From NCBI GenBank assembly GCA_021209875.1, contig JAGYVD010000006.1:2976001-3040000 (forward strand): DNA of 64,000 bases, written 5' to 3'. This stretch comes from Rosellinia necatrix (taxonomy: Eukaryota > Ascomycota > Sordariomycetes > Xylariales > Xylariaceae). The notes under the pieces are model-generated. The model was not told the origin of the DNA. It searched no databases and was given only the letters and a program-made list of their open reading frames with translations. Positions 1-12,184 of the stretch are shown here, piece by piece. A program made the translations under genes and the position numbers. How positions within the stretch are numbered: position 1 is the stretch's first letter; each line of letters starts with the position of its first letter.

Positions 1-262
1 TAGCCTGTCGTTTGGAGGGCGTGGCGCTGGTTCCGGCAATGCGCTGCAGCTCGGATGTAGCCGGTCGCTTGAGCGCGAGTGCCCCTGTAAGTGCTGCAAG
101 GCCAGGCGTTGGCGTAGCGGTGCTAGTGGCGTTGGCGACGATAGTGGCGGCAGTGACGGTAGCGGTCGTAACGGGGATTGGAGCTGTGGCCGAGGACGCA
201 AGGACCGATGGGGGCGTAATACTACTGGTAACCTGGCTCGTCGATGGCAGCTGAGAGACCAT
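1..262 (-). CDS. Start of an unrecognised Ser/Thr/Ala-rich protein, running off the window
   Basis: On the minus strand an ATG at 262-260 opens a frame that runs without a stop to the first base of the window, giving 87 codons. The product begins MVSQLPSTSQV, is very rich in Thr, Ala, Ser and Pro, and continues into a basic stretch containing KRPATSELQRIAG and PSKRQ. Low complexity followed by short basic patches is common at the N-terminus of fungal nuclear regulators, but I recognise no domain and propose no function. The frame also stays open some way upstream of this ATG, so an earlier start or an upstream exon is possible. The gene body lies to the left of the window. The upstream region (263-3000) is full of microsatellites, as seen in front of other genes here. 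Confidence 0.45.
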   Translation of the reverse strand, partial: MVSQLPSTSQVTSSITPPSVLASSATAPIPVTTATVTAATIVANATSTATPTPGLAALTGALALKRPATSELQRIAGTSATPSKRQA

Positions 263-827
263 TGCTTGCTTGCCTACCGCGGTTGCGCTCTCTATAACTG
301 ATGATGGCTGGCTGCTGGCCCACTGCCTGTTGTAAGCCACTGCCAACACGGGGAATAATACAGCACCAGTCGCCCTTGCGGCCGTCCTACGCTTCGTTGG
401 GGGGAAGAGCTGGGGAGGTTACAGACGATATTAGTCGAAGAATAGAAACCGGTCGGCAGACTGGCGGACGTATGTATACAAGGCTGCTTATAGAATGCGC
501 CCTAGGATCTCCTTCCTGTCTAGGGTCTGGGGACCAGGGATGGGTCGAGTGGTGGTGGTGGAGGTGGTGGTGGGTATAGAGTGGACGGGAGATAGCTATG
601 GCCTAACTGCAAGTGTGCCACTGGATGAGACCGGCCCGCGCAATGATTGGGATAACAGATTCGCGTCTCTCCCCCACGGAGCAGAGGCCCGTCAGCAGAC
701 TCGACAAGCCGTGGTTGGGCAGCGGCTGGAGGCAACGGCGGACAGATGAGGCTCACGTCGGCCCAACTACCGAGCTAAATAGCTTAAGAGTTCCGTTGCT
801 AGTAGGGGGCTATAAGGGGGGCTATAG

Positions 828-869
828 GTACGTGGGAGTACGTGGGAGTACGTGGGAGTACGTGGGAGT
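828..869. repeat. 10-bp tandem repeat, 4 copies
   Basis: The unit CGTGGGAGTA is repeated four times without change, apart from the final base. Confidence 0.9.
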
Positions 870-1196
870 CCGCACAAGGAGGGATAGAAGACGAGATATG
901 TTGGTACAGCCAGTTGACCGGGCGATGCAGATATGATATAGTATTAAGAGGAAGCGAAAAGCTTAGCCAGGCAGAGCAGGCCGGAAGGTAGAGAAGGCGG
1001 TGCAGGGAGTATAGCAGTGGGGACAGGACGTTGCCGCACGCCATGCATGGAGGCCGAGTGTGATGTTGGGATGGGGACGGGACGGGACGGGACGAGATGA
1101 GACGACAAGGGAGCTTGGAAGTGACGATACCCAGGAGGAGAATGGTAACAACAAGATAAGAGAGCAATGGCAACAGCAATGGGGGAATGGACGGAT

Positions 1197-1232
1197 AGAA
1201 GGATGGATGGATGGATGGGTAGATGGACGGAC
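1197..1232. repeat. GGAT tetranucleotide tract
   Basis: The tract contains GGAT repeated in a row and then degenerate copies. A short GGGAC pentanucleotide run lies just upstream at about 1075-1094. Confidence 0.8.
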
Positions 1233-1429
1233 AGGCTGTGACCCGTGGGAGCCACTCTCCGGGGAAGGGCTAGACGTCTAGCCAGGTAGACACGGGCGCC
1301 GGTGCTGGCTGGCCTGTGTCGTGAGAGACCAGGTCGAGGCGAGAAGAAGAGAGGCAGGGGGCTGGGGGGAAACAAGCGCTTGTTTTGTGTTCAACAACGG
1401 GTACGACGAGATCGTTCTCCCAGCAGCGA

Positions 1430-1480
1430 GTGGCAGCGAGTGGCAGCGAGGAGCAGCAAGTAGCAGCAAGTAGCAGCAAG
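1430..1480. repeat. Degenerate (A/T)GGCAGCGAG / AGCAGCAAG tandem repeat
   Basis: Two related 9-10 bp units, one ending GCAGCGAG and one ending GCAGCAAG, follow each other several times. Confidence 0.75.
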
Positions 1481-1714
1481 GAACACCACCTCAACCACGA
1501 ACCACCAACACACCTCAACTCACACGACCCACAGCTACACGATGAGGAATACCCTGGGCTGCTGCTAGGACCGTGGGGATGAAGTGCATGCTGGCAGTCG
1601 ATATCAAGAACCAGGGGTGTGTCTCGTCATGGCAGTTATTATTTGTGGTATCCTTTCGGTGGTATCCTTCGGAGGTGTTTTTTCGGCGGTTTCTCTGGGT
1701 AATTTCTTGGGTGG

Positions 1715-1845
1715 TCTCTTGCTTTGGTCTCCTGCTCTGGTCTCCTGCTCTGGTCTCTTGCTCTGGTCTCCTTAGCTGGCCTTCCTGGGCTGGCCTTCCT
1801 GGCTGGCTGGTCTTCCCGGCTGGCCTCCTGGTTGGTCTCTTGGGT
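1715..1845. repeat. 13-bp minisatellite followed by a CTGGCCTTCC tract
   Basis: The unit GGTCTCCTGCTCT occurs about four times with single substitutions. It runs into a second array built from CTGGCCTTCCTGG-like units up to about 1845. The whole segment is strongly asymmetric, with pyrimidines on the plus strand. Confidence 0.8.
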
Positions 1846-1959
1846 TGTGCCTTTAAATGCGCCGCACGTGGGTTGCAACGGTAGATTTGCTTCATGCACC
1901 CGGGTAGATTAGACAGATTAAACAGGCACGGTACGCCACCATACGGGCCTCGGACTCAG

Positions 1960-2060
1960 AGGTATGTATGTAGACAGGTATGTAGACAGGTATGTAGACA
2001 GGTATGTAGGCAGGTATGTAGGCAGGTATGTAGGTAGACAGGTATGTAGGTATGTATGCT
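1960..2060. repeat. 12-bp minisatellite (GGTATGTAGACA / GGTATGTAGGCA)
   Basis: About eight copies of GGTATGTAG(A/G)CA follow one another. Some have a 4-bp GTAG or GTAT step added, which is typical of replication slippage. Confidence 0.9.
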
Positions 2061-2457
2061 GTAGACGGAAAGCCGTGCCCTTCCTCCCGCGGTTGGTCCA
2101 GCTGCCTTGCTAGGTTACCTGTCGTATAGGGTATCGCAAGTGGTAACTGAGATGGTGATGCGATCAGCAGCAGCCGACTTATGCAATACAGCCGGGAAGA
2201 CGTGTCGGTGACATGTCAACAACCATGCATGGTATGTAAGTAAGATACAATCAGTACGCGTGTTGGTGGCGGCCCAGGCCTGTTCTTGTATCACTCTTGT
2301 GCCGTCGGTGCTAATAACGGACCCTATACACGCACCACAACTTGTTTACAGAGATAGCTCAATACAAACCGGGGATAGGGCGCAGAAACGCATGTACACG
2401 AGCGAGCGAGTGCTCGAGAGAAAAAGTAGGAGGGAGGGGGATACGAGAGAGTGGGGG

Positions 2458-2522
2458 GCTAGAGAGAGAGAGAGAGAGAGATAGAGAGAGAGAGGGTGAG
2501 AGAGAGAAAGAGAGAGAAACAA
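2458..2522. repeat. (GA)n microsatellite
   Basis: Long GA-repeat run with a few interruptions. Confidence 0.9.
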
Positions 2523-2571
2523 AAATTAAAATAAAAACAGCACGCACACACAATGAGTGAGAGAAAGAGAC

Positions 2572-2656
2572 AGTGTGTGTATGTGTGTGCGTGCGTGTGT
2601 GTGTGTGTGTGCTTGTGTGTGGTGTGTATGTGTATGTGTGTTTGTGTGTGTGAGTG
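2572..2656. repeat. (GT)n microsatellite
   Basis: GT-repeat tract interrupted by GC, AT and TT steps. With the GA tract 50 bp upstream it forms a compound microsatellite. Confidence 0.9.
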
Positions 2657-5040
2657 AGTTAGAGAGAGGGAGAGGGATAGAGACGGAGAGGAAGAGAGAG
2701 TGAGAGGCTGGAGTGGCTGGAGATTGAACGGACATTAACTGGCTGAAGGAAGATGCAAGTTCGGGTCATCATTCATATGTCTGTCTCACATATACAATGC
2801 AGAAAATCCGGTTGGGGGCTGCTGGTTTGTTGGAAACCGTCAGGGTTTTTGCATAAGATTTGATGCTGCTCAAGTCAGAACTCAGGTTTCCGTTGCCTGT
2901 AAACCTGTACCTGCGAAAGGAATACATAGGTACCTGAGGTTGGGTATGTACCTTAGGTTAGGTGCTTAGCATAGGTGCTAGATTGTAGGTAGGTTAGGTT
3001 AGGTTGGCAGTGGAGGTCGCACAGCTCGGGTTCCTGGACAAGGGCAAGTCACCCTACCCCCTGGTACCCCACATGTGCATCTAGTGGCTAAGACGGTCTG
3101 CCCCAATCATCACGTGAAGACCCCATCTTATAAGCTAAGAGCTTCGCAAGTATTTGCATTAGTCCAATGACCCGCCTCGACGTCACAACCCCTCAGCAGG
3201 GACAACATCAAACCGGCCACTCACACAGTTCTACAACGTCGCAGCATCTTTATTACAGGCGGTCCAGCCTGCTGCTATTTCAATTTGCAGGTGCCGATGC
3301 AGCGTGTCAACGGTCGTTGGGGCAACATCCATCCAACATCTATCCAACATCAATCGATCATCGATGAACTGATTAAAAAGGATCAATGAAAAAAAAAAAA
3401 ATCAAGGCCGGACACGAGCTTGTAAGACCGGATGGACGGTCAGGTACCTGGCGCTCAGTGCACACACGCCTCGCATACACTAACTAAATGATCCCTTTAT
3501 GTGTCTACTGTAGGCGTGGATGTATGTAGATGGCGGCAGACACATCATCGTCGTCGTATGTAGCGTACGCGGTTACCTGCCTGCCCCTTGCAACGCAGAT
3601 GCAACACAACGCAACGCAACGCAACGCGCGAAGTAGAGCGACGCGCGACGTGCCGGATTGGTTCGAAATGGAGGAAATTCCATTGGACAGTTCAACATAA
3701 TACCACAACCAAACTTATAGCTACACTACCTAGGTAGGTACTTACCGTTTATCTCACTTCCCCGCGCAAGCGATGGGGTAGTTCAATAGCTATCTAGATA
3801 CACTAACTCTAACCAACTAACTATCCCTACCACGGCACCTATGCACTACCTAGGTAGGCACTAGGTAGGTACCTAGTACCCTTCCACTGGACACCACACA
3901 CTGCCTACCCAGGCTACAGTACGGACGCAGTATGGGACAGTATGGGACAGTAGGTATGGGACAGGGACAACTGGCTGTAATTAGTGTAATTGTGCCGTAC
4001 TGTGTGCATGCAAGAGCCGACCAATTTCCCCGAATGCGGCTTGGCAGCTTGTTGGGGACCCAGATAGGCTACCTACCCCTTGACTATCTACATACCTACC
4101 TAGGATGTACCTGTAAGTGTTGTCTGTATATACATAGCATGTACCGCAACACGGTGGGCTGTGGGTTGTATTTCAAATCTTTTTGCAGATGAGAAGCATT
4201 TAGAGTCGAGTCCGCACTCTGTCCGCTCCGCAGAGTACGTACATATCTCTCTTCTTACTTGTACATTACGAACATACTGTACCTATTGACCCTGATTTGA
4301 ATTCGCTCGCCCTTCCGATCAACAGCTCTCTACGGTTACGACCTCGGGAGAGTCACTGCCGTAGACTGATATTATTTACAGACCACCTACAAGAAACATA
4401 GTTACCTGAAACCGATTCTTCAATCTACCTGCCATAAGGCACCATACCCTAACCTAGGTAAGTTACTAGGTAAGTAACTTGGCGACTAGCTTACTGTATC
4501 ACCTATACGGCGACTGAGCTATCAATCATATCAATCATGTCAATCATGTCAATCGTGTCCATCATTAGTGTTGAAGAATGTATTGCCATGTTCAGTGCCT
4601 CGCTCGCACCCAAATCTCATCAACACGTCCGCTTGCGTCTCTCCAATACCACTGGGTATTATACGCCTCGATGTGTGCCTAGGTTCTATCGAAAGAGGCA
4701 TGGGTGAAGCCAACCAGTCGCTGATGACGGGCGCCACACGATCTATGGCTGCTGCTGATAGGTACTAGGTAGGGAGATGGTGAACACAACATAATACTAG
4801 GTAGGTACATACACTCACACCATTGCCGCGGTCACGATACATACTACTGACTTCATTTGGATAATCTAAGGGGACGAGGTTAAGTAACCTAAGTAGTTAT
4901 GTATCGAACTACCTACCCAGTTATTAGGTATGTAAGTAAATATAGAAGTTCCGATCGCTCGGATAGCTTGTAGCCGCGCGCCACAACGACTCCTGCAACA
5001 AACCATGCCATGGCAGCGTGCGCCGACCAACCTAGCCTAA

Positions 5041-5112
5041 GCTCTCTCTCTCTCTCTCTCTCTCTGAGGACAACTAACTACCCTAAGTAGGTAGGTAGGT
5101 AGGTAGGTAAGT
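5041..5112. repeat. (CT)n tract followed by a (GTAG)n tract
   Basis: A CT run at 5041-5065 is followed 20 bp later by GTAG repeated about six times, ending at about 5110. Confidence 0.85.
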
Positions 5113-7950
5113 ACCTAGCTCTGCGTCAACCATGTGTAATTAGTCACAACCACCAATAGTAAGTAAGTAGGTATGTAGGTATCGACCGTATCTTCATATG
5201 TACACTGCATATTTAGGTACCTAGGTAGGTAGGTCTAGAAGTTGGTTAGTTTACCTGCCTGCTGCTGGTGACATGTACACATCTCAGTTTAGCAGGATGC
5301 TACCCAAATCACAAATATGTATCTGTATTCTGTATCCGCATCTTATACCCTCCCTGCTGGACACTGAGGCCCCATCGCGCCATCCTTCCCAGGTTCGGTT
5401 ATCGGCATTCTAAATGCTTGTTTGATGTCTCTTACTATACATCCGCAACGCACGCTGCCGCGCGCTGCCTATCGTTCCCAACCACAACCAAGCCGAGCGC
5501 AGACACGCGGGAGGCTTGCGCGCGCCCATGTCACATTCAAGATAGTTATGTAGCAGGTGAGACCCGAGAATCTGATGGATTTGGCTCACGCACCGTGGAC
5601 AACCCAAGCATGCTACCCAAAACCGCGTCACAGGTCCCGACTCGCCAGCAGCATGGCACTCGCCAAGCTTTGCTCGCGATGCATCTCATCGGGACCAACT
5701 CCTGGTCTCAATCCGATTCGATGTCGGGTATTATTTGTTTCCTCTGGGTCAGATAAGATTTAAAATCAGCCCAAAAATGTCCCGGCCAAACCTGGTCGTG
5801 GGGGCGATCGCATCACTACCACTCTCGGCTCCCCTGTGTGTGCATCGCTTGCAGAATCAGTCCACACAGGCAAGCCCTGGCAGGGCACGGCGGATGGTCA
5901 GTCACTCGAGAGTGGCCGCCCTCGAACCCCCCCCTGAGTGCCAAATCCAGTACCGAAGCAAACTACGGGAGCGACTCGATCCAATCGGGCCATTGCCAGT
6001 CCTGGATCACATAAATATCGCCTATCCTAGGCCGTGGTGCCAATTCATTTTGGCCGGATCCGGTAGTACCCTGTTGCATTCGCTGTGCGCCCATGTTTCA
6101 ATCTGAAGTCTCGATCGCCCTTCTCGATGTCCGAATTATATTACCTCGCGCTTCTCGAATTCTCGAATTCTGCACCGATACGAGCTCAGCCTTCGCCCAG
6201 GCTTCGAAAAGTGGGAAACGTCCAAACTCTTCTTACGATGGTAACGTAACTAGGTACTGTAGCTTGTCTTGGATCGAGATCCGGTACGCCCGTTGCGCCT
6301 TCAACCCAACTGGACTGGCTGGTGGGCATGGGATCATGCCCGCCTTGCCGCTGTTTGGTTCTTTAACACCCTCATCTCCTCCTCCTGTCCTTCCAAAGGG
6401 TGGCCGTCGGGGCGGCTCCCACAAATCATGCTCGAAGCGATAGAAAGCGCTGGCGTGAGGCTTCTTTAGTAGAGAAACCACACCAAGTTGTTAGGACCTA
6501 AGCTTGTAGATAGCCGACGGTTGGGTGACGCCGCCGCGAGAGGGTGAGATAAGGCTGTTTGTTCCTAGGTCTAGAGTCCTCCATTTGAATACTTATCAAG
6601 CGTGCAGTGCTTGGTTTGGGTCATCAGTATCCTTCCTAGATCTCTTTGGCTGTTGCGCGATCAACTTGATCATTCGAATTGGCCCAGTTATTTCTTATAC
6701 GTACTTCTGCGATGGACAAAGTAACCCTGGAGCATAATATGCCTTCTGCCAACCTCACAGATAGGTTTTACCATCCTGAATCGGAATGGGAAGCCAACCT
6801 GAGCCACGCCGCTTTAAGCCTGAGCTTGAGCCCTATCCTGAGCAAGACCCACTCTTTCATAGCTCAATACAAACAAAATCCCGTATAATTGCTAATAGGT
6901 ACACGAACACTCCTCCCGTCTCACTCACTCTTCTGATCGATAAGCATTCGGCTGGCTTTCGCCCCAAGCTCAGGCCCAAGAAACGCATAAAAACCCGCGT
7001 CCAGGTAAGTGAACACAATCTCCTGCTCCGACTCCACGGAGCGGAGCGACCTGGTCATTGCTTCCTAGGCAATGATTTTCGTGAGCTCGTTCATGACAGT
7101 ATCCTTTCGGAAGAGCCCAACGGAGGCTGCTGATTCTCTGCATTCGCCATTTCGATCGTACCGCAAACTAACACAAAAAATCGACCAAAACCATTGGCGC
7201 ACATGTCCCAAACATACATCAGAGATTCCACTTGGAGTTCGTGGGAGCATCCCGCTTTCAATGGCGAATGGGCCTTCCCTCCGCTTTGCTAAATCATCAT
7301 ACTTTGTGTGTTTTCTATATGGCACCAACCGTATTTCCTATACGACGTGCAAGAACGTCCCCTTGTACTGCAAAAGCCGGAGGCTCCGTGCGTATAAGAA
7401 GAGTCAGGCAACATGGATTTCTGCAAGGCCATGTGGCAGGCATGTCTAAATATGCATATGAAGACCAACAGGGTGGACCACTGGTCAGGGAGGTTTTGTA
7501 TCTTTACTTGCATCCAAGGATTGATGAGACTTCACCCAAGCCTGTAGATGGGTGAGGGTGATGAACGATTTATGGAAATGTCTTCGTATGTGGCATGAGA
7601 GAAAGGAGATTAAATCCCATTATACCGTCTTTTCTGGCGGCTGAGCCCGCAAAAAGCTCCATTAGGGATCCTATATATTCCACCATGCCTCGTATCTTGC
7701 AATAACCTTAGCCTTGTTTTTAAAGTTTACTACTGCCCAGGTACATGAAAGCTTGCTTAGGTTCTTTATCCGCTGTGCTATTTTACTATTTCATCAAGCA
7801 GGTTGAAGAAGCTGACAAGGAAACTACAGAGTAGCTCGTTCCTACGCGTTCATACTTGCTCGTGCACCCTTAGCGCATCCAAACAATAATGAGAACTTCT
7901 ACCAATACAACCGTCTTTGATTATTGGCTTTTCTCAATATTTCCGCACAA

Positions 7951-9180
7951 ATGGCCTCCAATCAACCTCAAAAATGGTCCCCGGAACCATATCAAGAAAT
8001 AAACATAGATCAACTCAGCACCGCCATGCTCTGGCCCTACCCTGTACCTTGACCGACGTACCCCGCCGCATCAAGAGAAGAATCTCGAGCACAGTTCAAC
8101 CAGAAGTATGCCCACAAGGCTTTGAATGCCTCAAATTGTCTTACAATGGACGAGCTTGAGCTCGTACGTAGACATCTTTCAGATTTGTTTTACGAGGCTG
8201 CAGCTCTACGTTTACGATTCCAACCCCCATTCTCCCACGGCTGGTCGAGGACGCTGCTGAAGCCGAAGCCCGCGGAAGTCTCCTTGCGAACAAATGAACT
8301 CGACCCATGGAACAAGCAAACCGCCGTTTATTTTATTGGTGACTCGCACTATTCAGGCCATGACCACGGATATACAGACCGGCGTCTGGGCACTTACATC
8401 TACCACGAGTGGCACCGCGTGCATGACGGCCGACCGAACCTGCAGCGTTACAACTTCTTCGCTAAGGCATTGCGGGTAACGAAATCCTTAGAATCGTTCG
8501 ACGCAGCAGCTGCCATCGATATACACCGGCGGCTATGCGATTCCATGTCGGCCAAGTTGAATGAAAAGGTCATCTTCCGCTACCCATTTCTCGCCAGAGA
8601 AGTGGAAAGCACAAACTTCCCGCAGGCAGACATAGCGAAGACGTGACGTGAGCACGGCTTCACCATGGGTCGTCTCTTTCGCGCCGTCTTGCTCGTGGCA
8701 GACGAAAACGTTATTCCTGAGACGTGCCCAGTGCAGCCAGAGTCAGAGCTTAGCGACGACAGTACGCTTAAGGAAATGGAGGCATGGCTGGAACGTCTGA
8801 TGCCGAAGTGCCGCGTGTTAATGGTACGCACTGGGGACGACACGCATTTGAGCAGACCTGTATCTTTCGCAAGCCTTGTAGACCCGTTAAACAGCGACCA
8901 GGGGGATGGGTCCGGTCAGGTGGACGTGGTTAGGGTGACGGTCCCTGTCGCCATACGTTTTTTTGCACGAGCTGCAGGTACAGGAGTAAGCTACATACCC
9001 TGATCTGCGGCGCGTGGCGGACAGAATGACGGAGGACCGCGAACGTGCGTGCCGCGAATGGGTGGACAGCGTAATGCACCATGCTGAGGATGTGGGCATG
9101 GACGGGAATATGTATACTTGGAAAGCTGTGAGGAGGATGTGGGCTGCCCGCGATGGAGAGACTTTTAGCGACGGGCAAGG
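7951..9180 (+). pseudogene. Decayed protein-coding gene of unknown family
   Basis: From the ATG at 7951 one frame can be read for about 1050 bases, broken by TGA at 8050-8052 and TGA at 8644-8646. After a third TGA at 9001-9003 the coding-like reading continues one base out of frame, from about 9004 (DLRRVADRMTEDRERAC). The parts read like real protein: an N-terminal piece (MASNQPQKWSPEPYQEIN), a charged middle (LELVRRHLSDLFYEAA, then FIGDSHYSGHDHGY), and a helical C-terminal part with Trp and Met (YTWKAVRRMW). I do not recognise the family. The first stop could lie in a 51-bp intron (8044-8094, GT...CAG, frame kept), but I found no intron that removes the second stop and restores the frame. 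Two stops plus a frameshift in an otherwise long frame suggest fairly recent decay. A multi-exon gene that I have mis-joined is the alternative. Confidence 0.45.
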
Positions 9181-9829
9181 CGACGAAACACGTCTTTTCC
9201 CTCTTTATTCCTGGACATGTATATATGGTAGAGCTTTATAACTGGTCAGTGTACTATTCCGCGCTTCACTGCGAGTTATTATCATGCTGTGGCGTTGAAG
9301 GTAGGAAATGGCCGGCGGCAGATTTGGCGAGTGGAATTAACTAGATTCGTTGGTTATGACTCCTCGAGAACTCCTTCGATCTTAACCTCAACCAGTGAAC
9401 CAGAATATAGCTCATGCTTTTTCCGAAAGTTGTGTCTTGAGCCCTTGTAGTTCGATCTTTCCATCACTCTACTAGCTGATGGACCCCATCGTATCTAACA
9501 CCGCAAGTGTGCATATGTATATCCTCCTTTGTCACAGTCTTGACTACTTAAGACCACATACCTCGGCCCCTGAGGTACGGAACAAAGGGGCTGCCTGTAT
9601 ATAGATATTCAGCTATTGGAAGTAGTAGTCAGGGCTCCTTGTGCGTCAACAGGTATTCAGGACCTGCCCATACGTTGCCATCTGTACCTAGGCCTTGTGA
9701 CATTCTTGTCCGTCTTGAGCTGATAAGAGCGTCACTTTACGCTACGGTTAGTCATTGACATGCGCGCTCGCAGGTGTCGTCGATCTTCTTTGCTACCGTC
9801 TCGCTCCTGATGTGACAATGCCAGATTTT

Positions 9830-9856
9830 TCAGCGATATTTGAAAAATATCGCTGA
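9830..9856. repeat. Perfect 12-bp inverted repeat with a 3-base loop
   Basis: The arm at 9830-9841 (TCAGCGATATTT) pairs exactly with 9845-9856 around the loop GAA. It sits inside the small minus-strand frame at 9793-9966. No T run follows, so there is no reason to call it a terminator. Confidence 0.85.
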
Positions 9857-10099
9857 TTGGCTTCTTTGATGTCGTGCTTGAACTGCTCGATTTCCTTGGA
9901 ACGAGCATCAAGTTTGCAAGATCTATCCTCAAGTTCATACCTGGGTACTAATGGTTTGGCCTTCATATTTGAGGCAATAGTTGCTGTTGGGCCGGGAGGA
10001 AACCGATACCGCAGTGTTGTTTATTTCGCGAGTTTTCAGCTGGGTCACGATAGAGAGGCTTGACTTAATACCTGTGCCACGCCCCACTTATGTTGGTGA

Positions 10100-10290
10100 G
10101 CACTAGGGTAGTTATAATAAGTTAAAACTTTCAAAATAACTAGTTAAGCTAAAAAAAATTAATAATTAACAATTAATTATTTTTTATTAACTATATAAAT
10201 TATATAGTTAGCTATAAATTACTTGTTAATACTTAACGAAGGCCTGAGCAAGCCAAGCCCAAGCAAAAGCAGCAATAACACTAAGCCTAA
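10100..10290. other. Short AT-rich island
   Basis: About 130-190 bases rich in TTAATAATTAA-like words stand out from the roughly balanced composition around them. The segment contains a perfect 11-bp palindrome, 10188-10198 against 10200-10210 with one base between. It has no coding frame. It may be a fragment of a repeat mutated by RIP, but it is too short to show what it came from. Confidence 0.6.
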
Positions 10291-10999
10291 TTAAATCGCG
10301 CCACTTTCAGATATAAAACCTACAACCTGAATCTGAAGCCAATTGTGGAAGTGGGGTGTCGAAGGGGCGTTAGATGCCTGGTGGTTCTGAGTGGGATCTC
10401 AAGTTCATCCCCACGTCCTATCTCCGATTCAACTCCGACAGGATGAAGCAAAATTATTGGGCACCAGAAAACGGTTACGCGGTGAGGACCGGCAGCTAGC
10501 TTGCTAGCTTGTCCCGTCGCCGTTAACGGAGCTGGCTATAACGCGACAGCTCCTTAGGCGCTTCTCTTCCTAGATGTTTACCTATGTTTGCCTTGTCTCG
10601 TTGTCAAAGCACCATAACAGGCTAATAGGGATCAATCTTGTCAAGGCTCAGTCGACCTCGTCTCGCGACCTCTTCGACTCGACCCGACGCATTCTTTTCT
10701 TTGCGCAATTTACACTCTCGGGTTTCCACACAACAAGGGAATAATTGGCCTCTCATGACAGCAATACCAGCATCAGCGGTGGCGGCTCCGTCGCAAATAC
10801 TGGGTCCGGCTAGAAGAATAATAGGACTTGGGGGGGCAACCACTCCAGACAGGTTGCACTCCTACCGAAGATGGTTCACCCATTGTCGGTCTCCCTTGCA
10901 TCATAGAGCAGGTAAAGACACATTCTCAACTGTCACACTTGTTTTAACCCTTTTTATTCCTTCTTCATTTATTTTCATTTTTATTTATTCAACTTTCTC

Positions 11000-11110
11000 G
11001 TCATCTTCACCCTCTTCTTCGTCTTCTTCGTCTTCTTCGTCTTCTTCGTCCGCCTTTTCCGTTCCCGTTCCCGTTACCGTTCCCATTCCCGTTCCCATTC
11101 CCGTTCCCTT
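11000..11110. repeat. (TCTTCG)n and (CCCGTT/CCCATT)n hexanucleotide repeats
   Basis: TCTTCG-type units are followed by at least eight units of CCCGTT, CCCATT or ACCGTT. The strand is strongly pyrimidine-rich. Confidence 0.85.
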
Positions 11111-11954
11111 TCTTTCCAATCCGTCACTTAGCATACCTGCCTGCCCAGCTACCTAGCTGAGTAAGTAGCTTAGCATTGCGTCAACGAGATGGGGTGGGAT
11201 GAGATGAGACGGGCTAGGTTACATACGTATTATCTGCTCCGTTTCCTTCAGCACAGTGACACACAGCTCCCAATTAAAACAGGGAATTACTACGTACCTG
11301 CTACTTGACACACCTATTACCTAATCTCATCATATGTTCCCTTTGGCCCACAGCGCTCACAGCACTGTCCTGCCCCTTCCCACATCTCCGCCTTACCTAC
11401 CTACCGTGCCTGCCTCGTAGTGTAGGTTGTTGGTGACCGCATCGGCCGGGCTCAGATGGCTTCATGTGGCTCCAGATGGCCCCAGAAGGCCCGGGTCTCG
11501 ACGGGTGGTCCCTGCCTCCAGGTCTTGTCGGCTCACCCGCATCCCACTTAGACGCCGCTGAAGGGTTTTTCTTTTTTTTTTTCTTCTTCCCCCCCTTCCC
11601 CCACCATATCCCCCATATCATGCCACCGATGACGGTACCTGTAACCTCTACTCAATCTAGTAGTCTGATCCCGTCTACCTATCTCGTCCCACGCTGCCTA
11701 GCGGTGTATACGCACGCATGGATACCGATCACTGGCAGCCAAGGCCCTTAAGAAGAGATGCGTGTAACAAACCCGTACCTGGCTACATGAAATGATTGCC
11801 CCTCACTTCATTACCTGACCTACCTACCTACTCAACCTACTTCGCCCCGTCCCGTGCATGTTATTTCCCTTCTAGAACGGAATCATCTGGCTCCTCTGCG
11901 CTCCCGTCGCCGTCGCCATCGCCCGTCCCTGCCGTAGAGAACCTCGTACGCGTG

Positions 11955-12125
11955 CAGGTGTTTGTGCAGGTGTTTGTGCGTGTACCTGTGCTTGTGCCTG
12001 TGCTTGTACCTGTGCTTGTTCCCGTGTTGGTCTCCGTGCCTTTCCCCTGACTACCTACCAACCTGCCTACCAACCTGCCTACCTGCCTACCTGCCTACCT
12101 ACCTACCTACATACCTACTTACCTT
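11955..12125. repeat. Compound repeat: GTGCCTGTGCTT units, then CTGCCTAC / CTAC units
   Basis: At 11955-12030, 12-bp units of the form GTGC(C/T)TGTGCTT are repeated. At 12050-12120 they are followed by CCAACCTGCCTA and then plain CTAC/CTGC units. The array lies roughly 190 bp upstream of the aminotransferase start codon. Confidence 0.8.
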
Positions 12126-12173
12126 ACTAAAGAACTTGAAGTCCATTTTTTTTTATTGACCCCTCCCTCTTGA

Positions 12174-12184
12174 CCCGTATATAG
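12174..12184 (+). promoter_or_regulatory. Possible TATA element of the aminotransferase gene
   Basis: CCGTATATAG lies about 135 bp upstream of the ATG at 12316, with a pyrimidine-rich leader after it. This placement is reasonable for a fungal core promoter. Confidence 0.3.

Larger units (their letters stand above)
263..7950. other. Gene-poor, repeat-rich intergenic region
   Basis: I found no gene that can be supported here. Open frames occur on both strands, especially 5268-7555, but none has recognisable content, a consistent frame across splice signals, or amino-acid composition unlike random translation. The stretch holds many simple repeats, listed separately, and many copies of the short motif CCTAGGTAGG and its relatives between about 2900 and 5240. 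It probably includes the promoter of the gene at the left edge. Confidence 0.6.

Noticed and set aside
2970..3005. Telomere-like TTAGGTTAGGTT words
   Set aside because: Only about three units, TTAGGT and not TTAGGG, and not at a sequence end. They fit the scattered CCTAGGTAGG family better.
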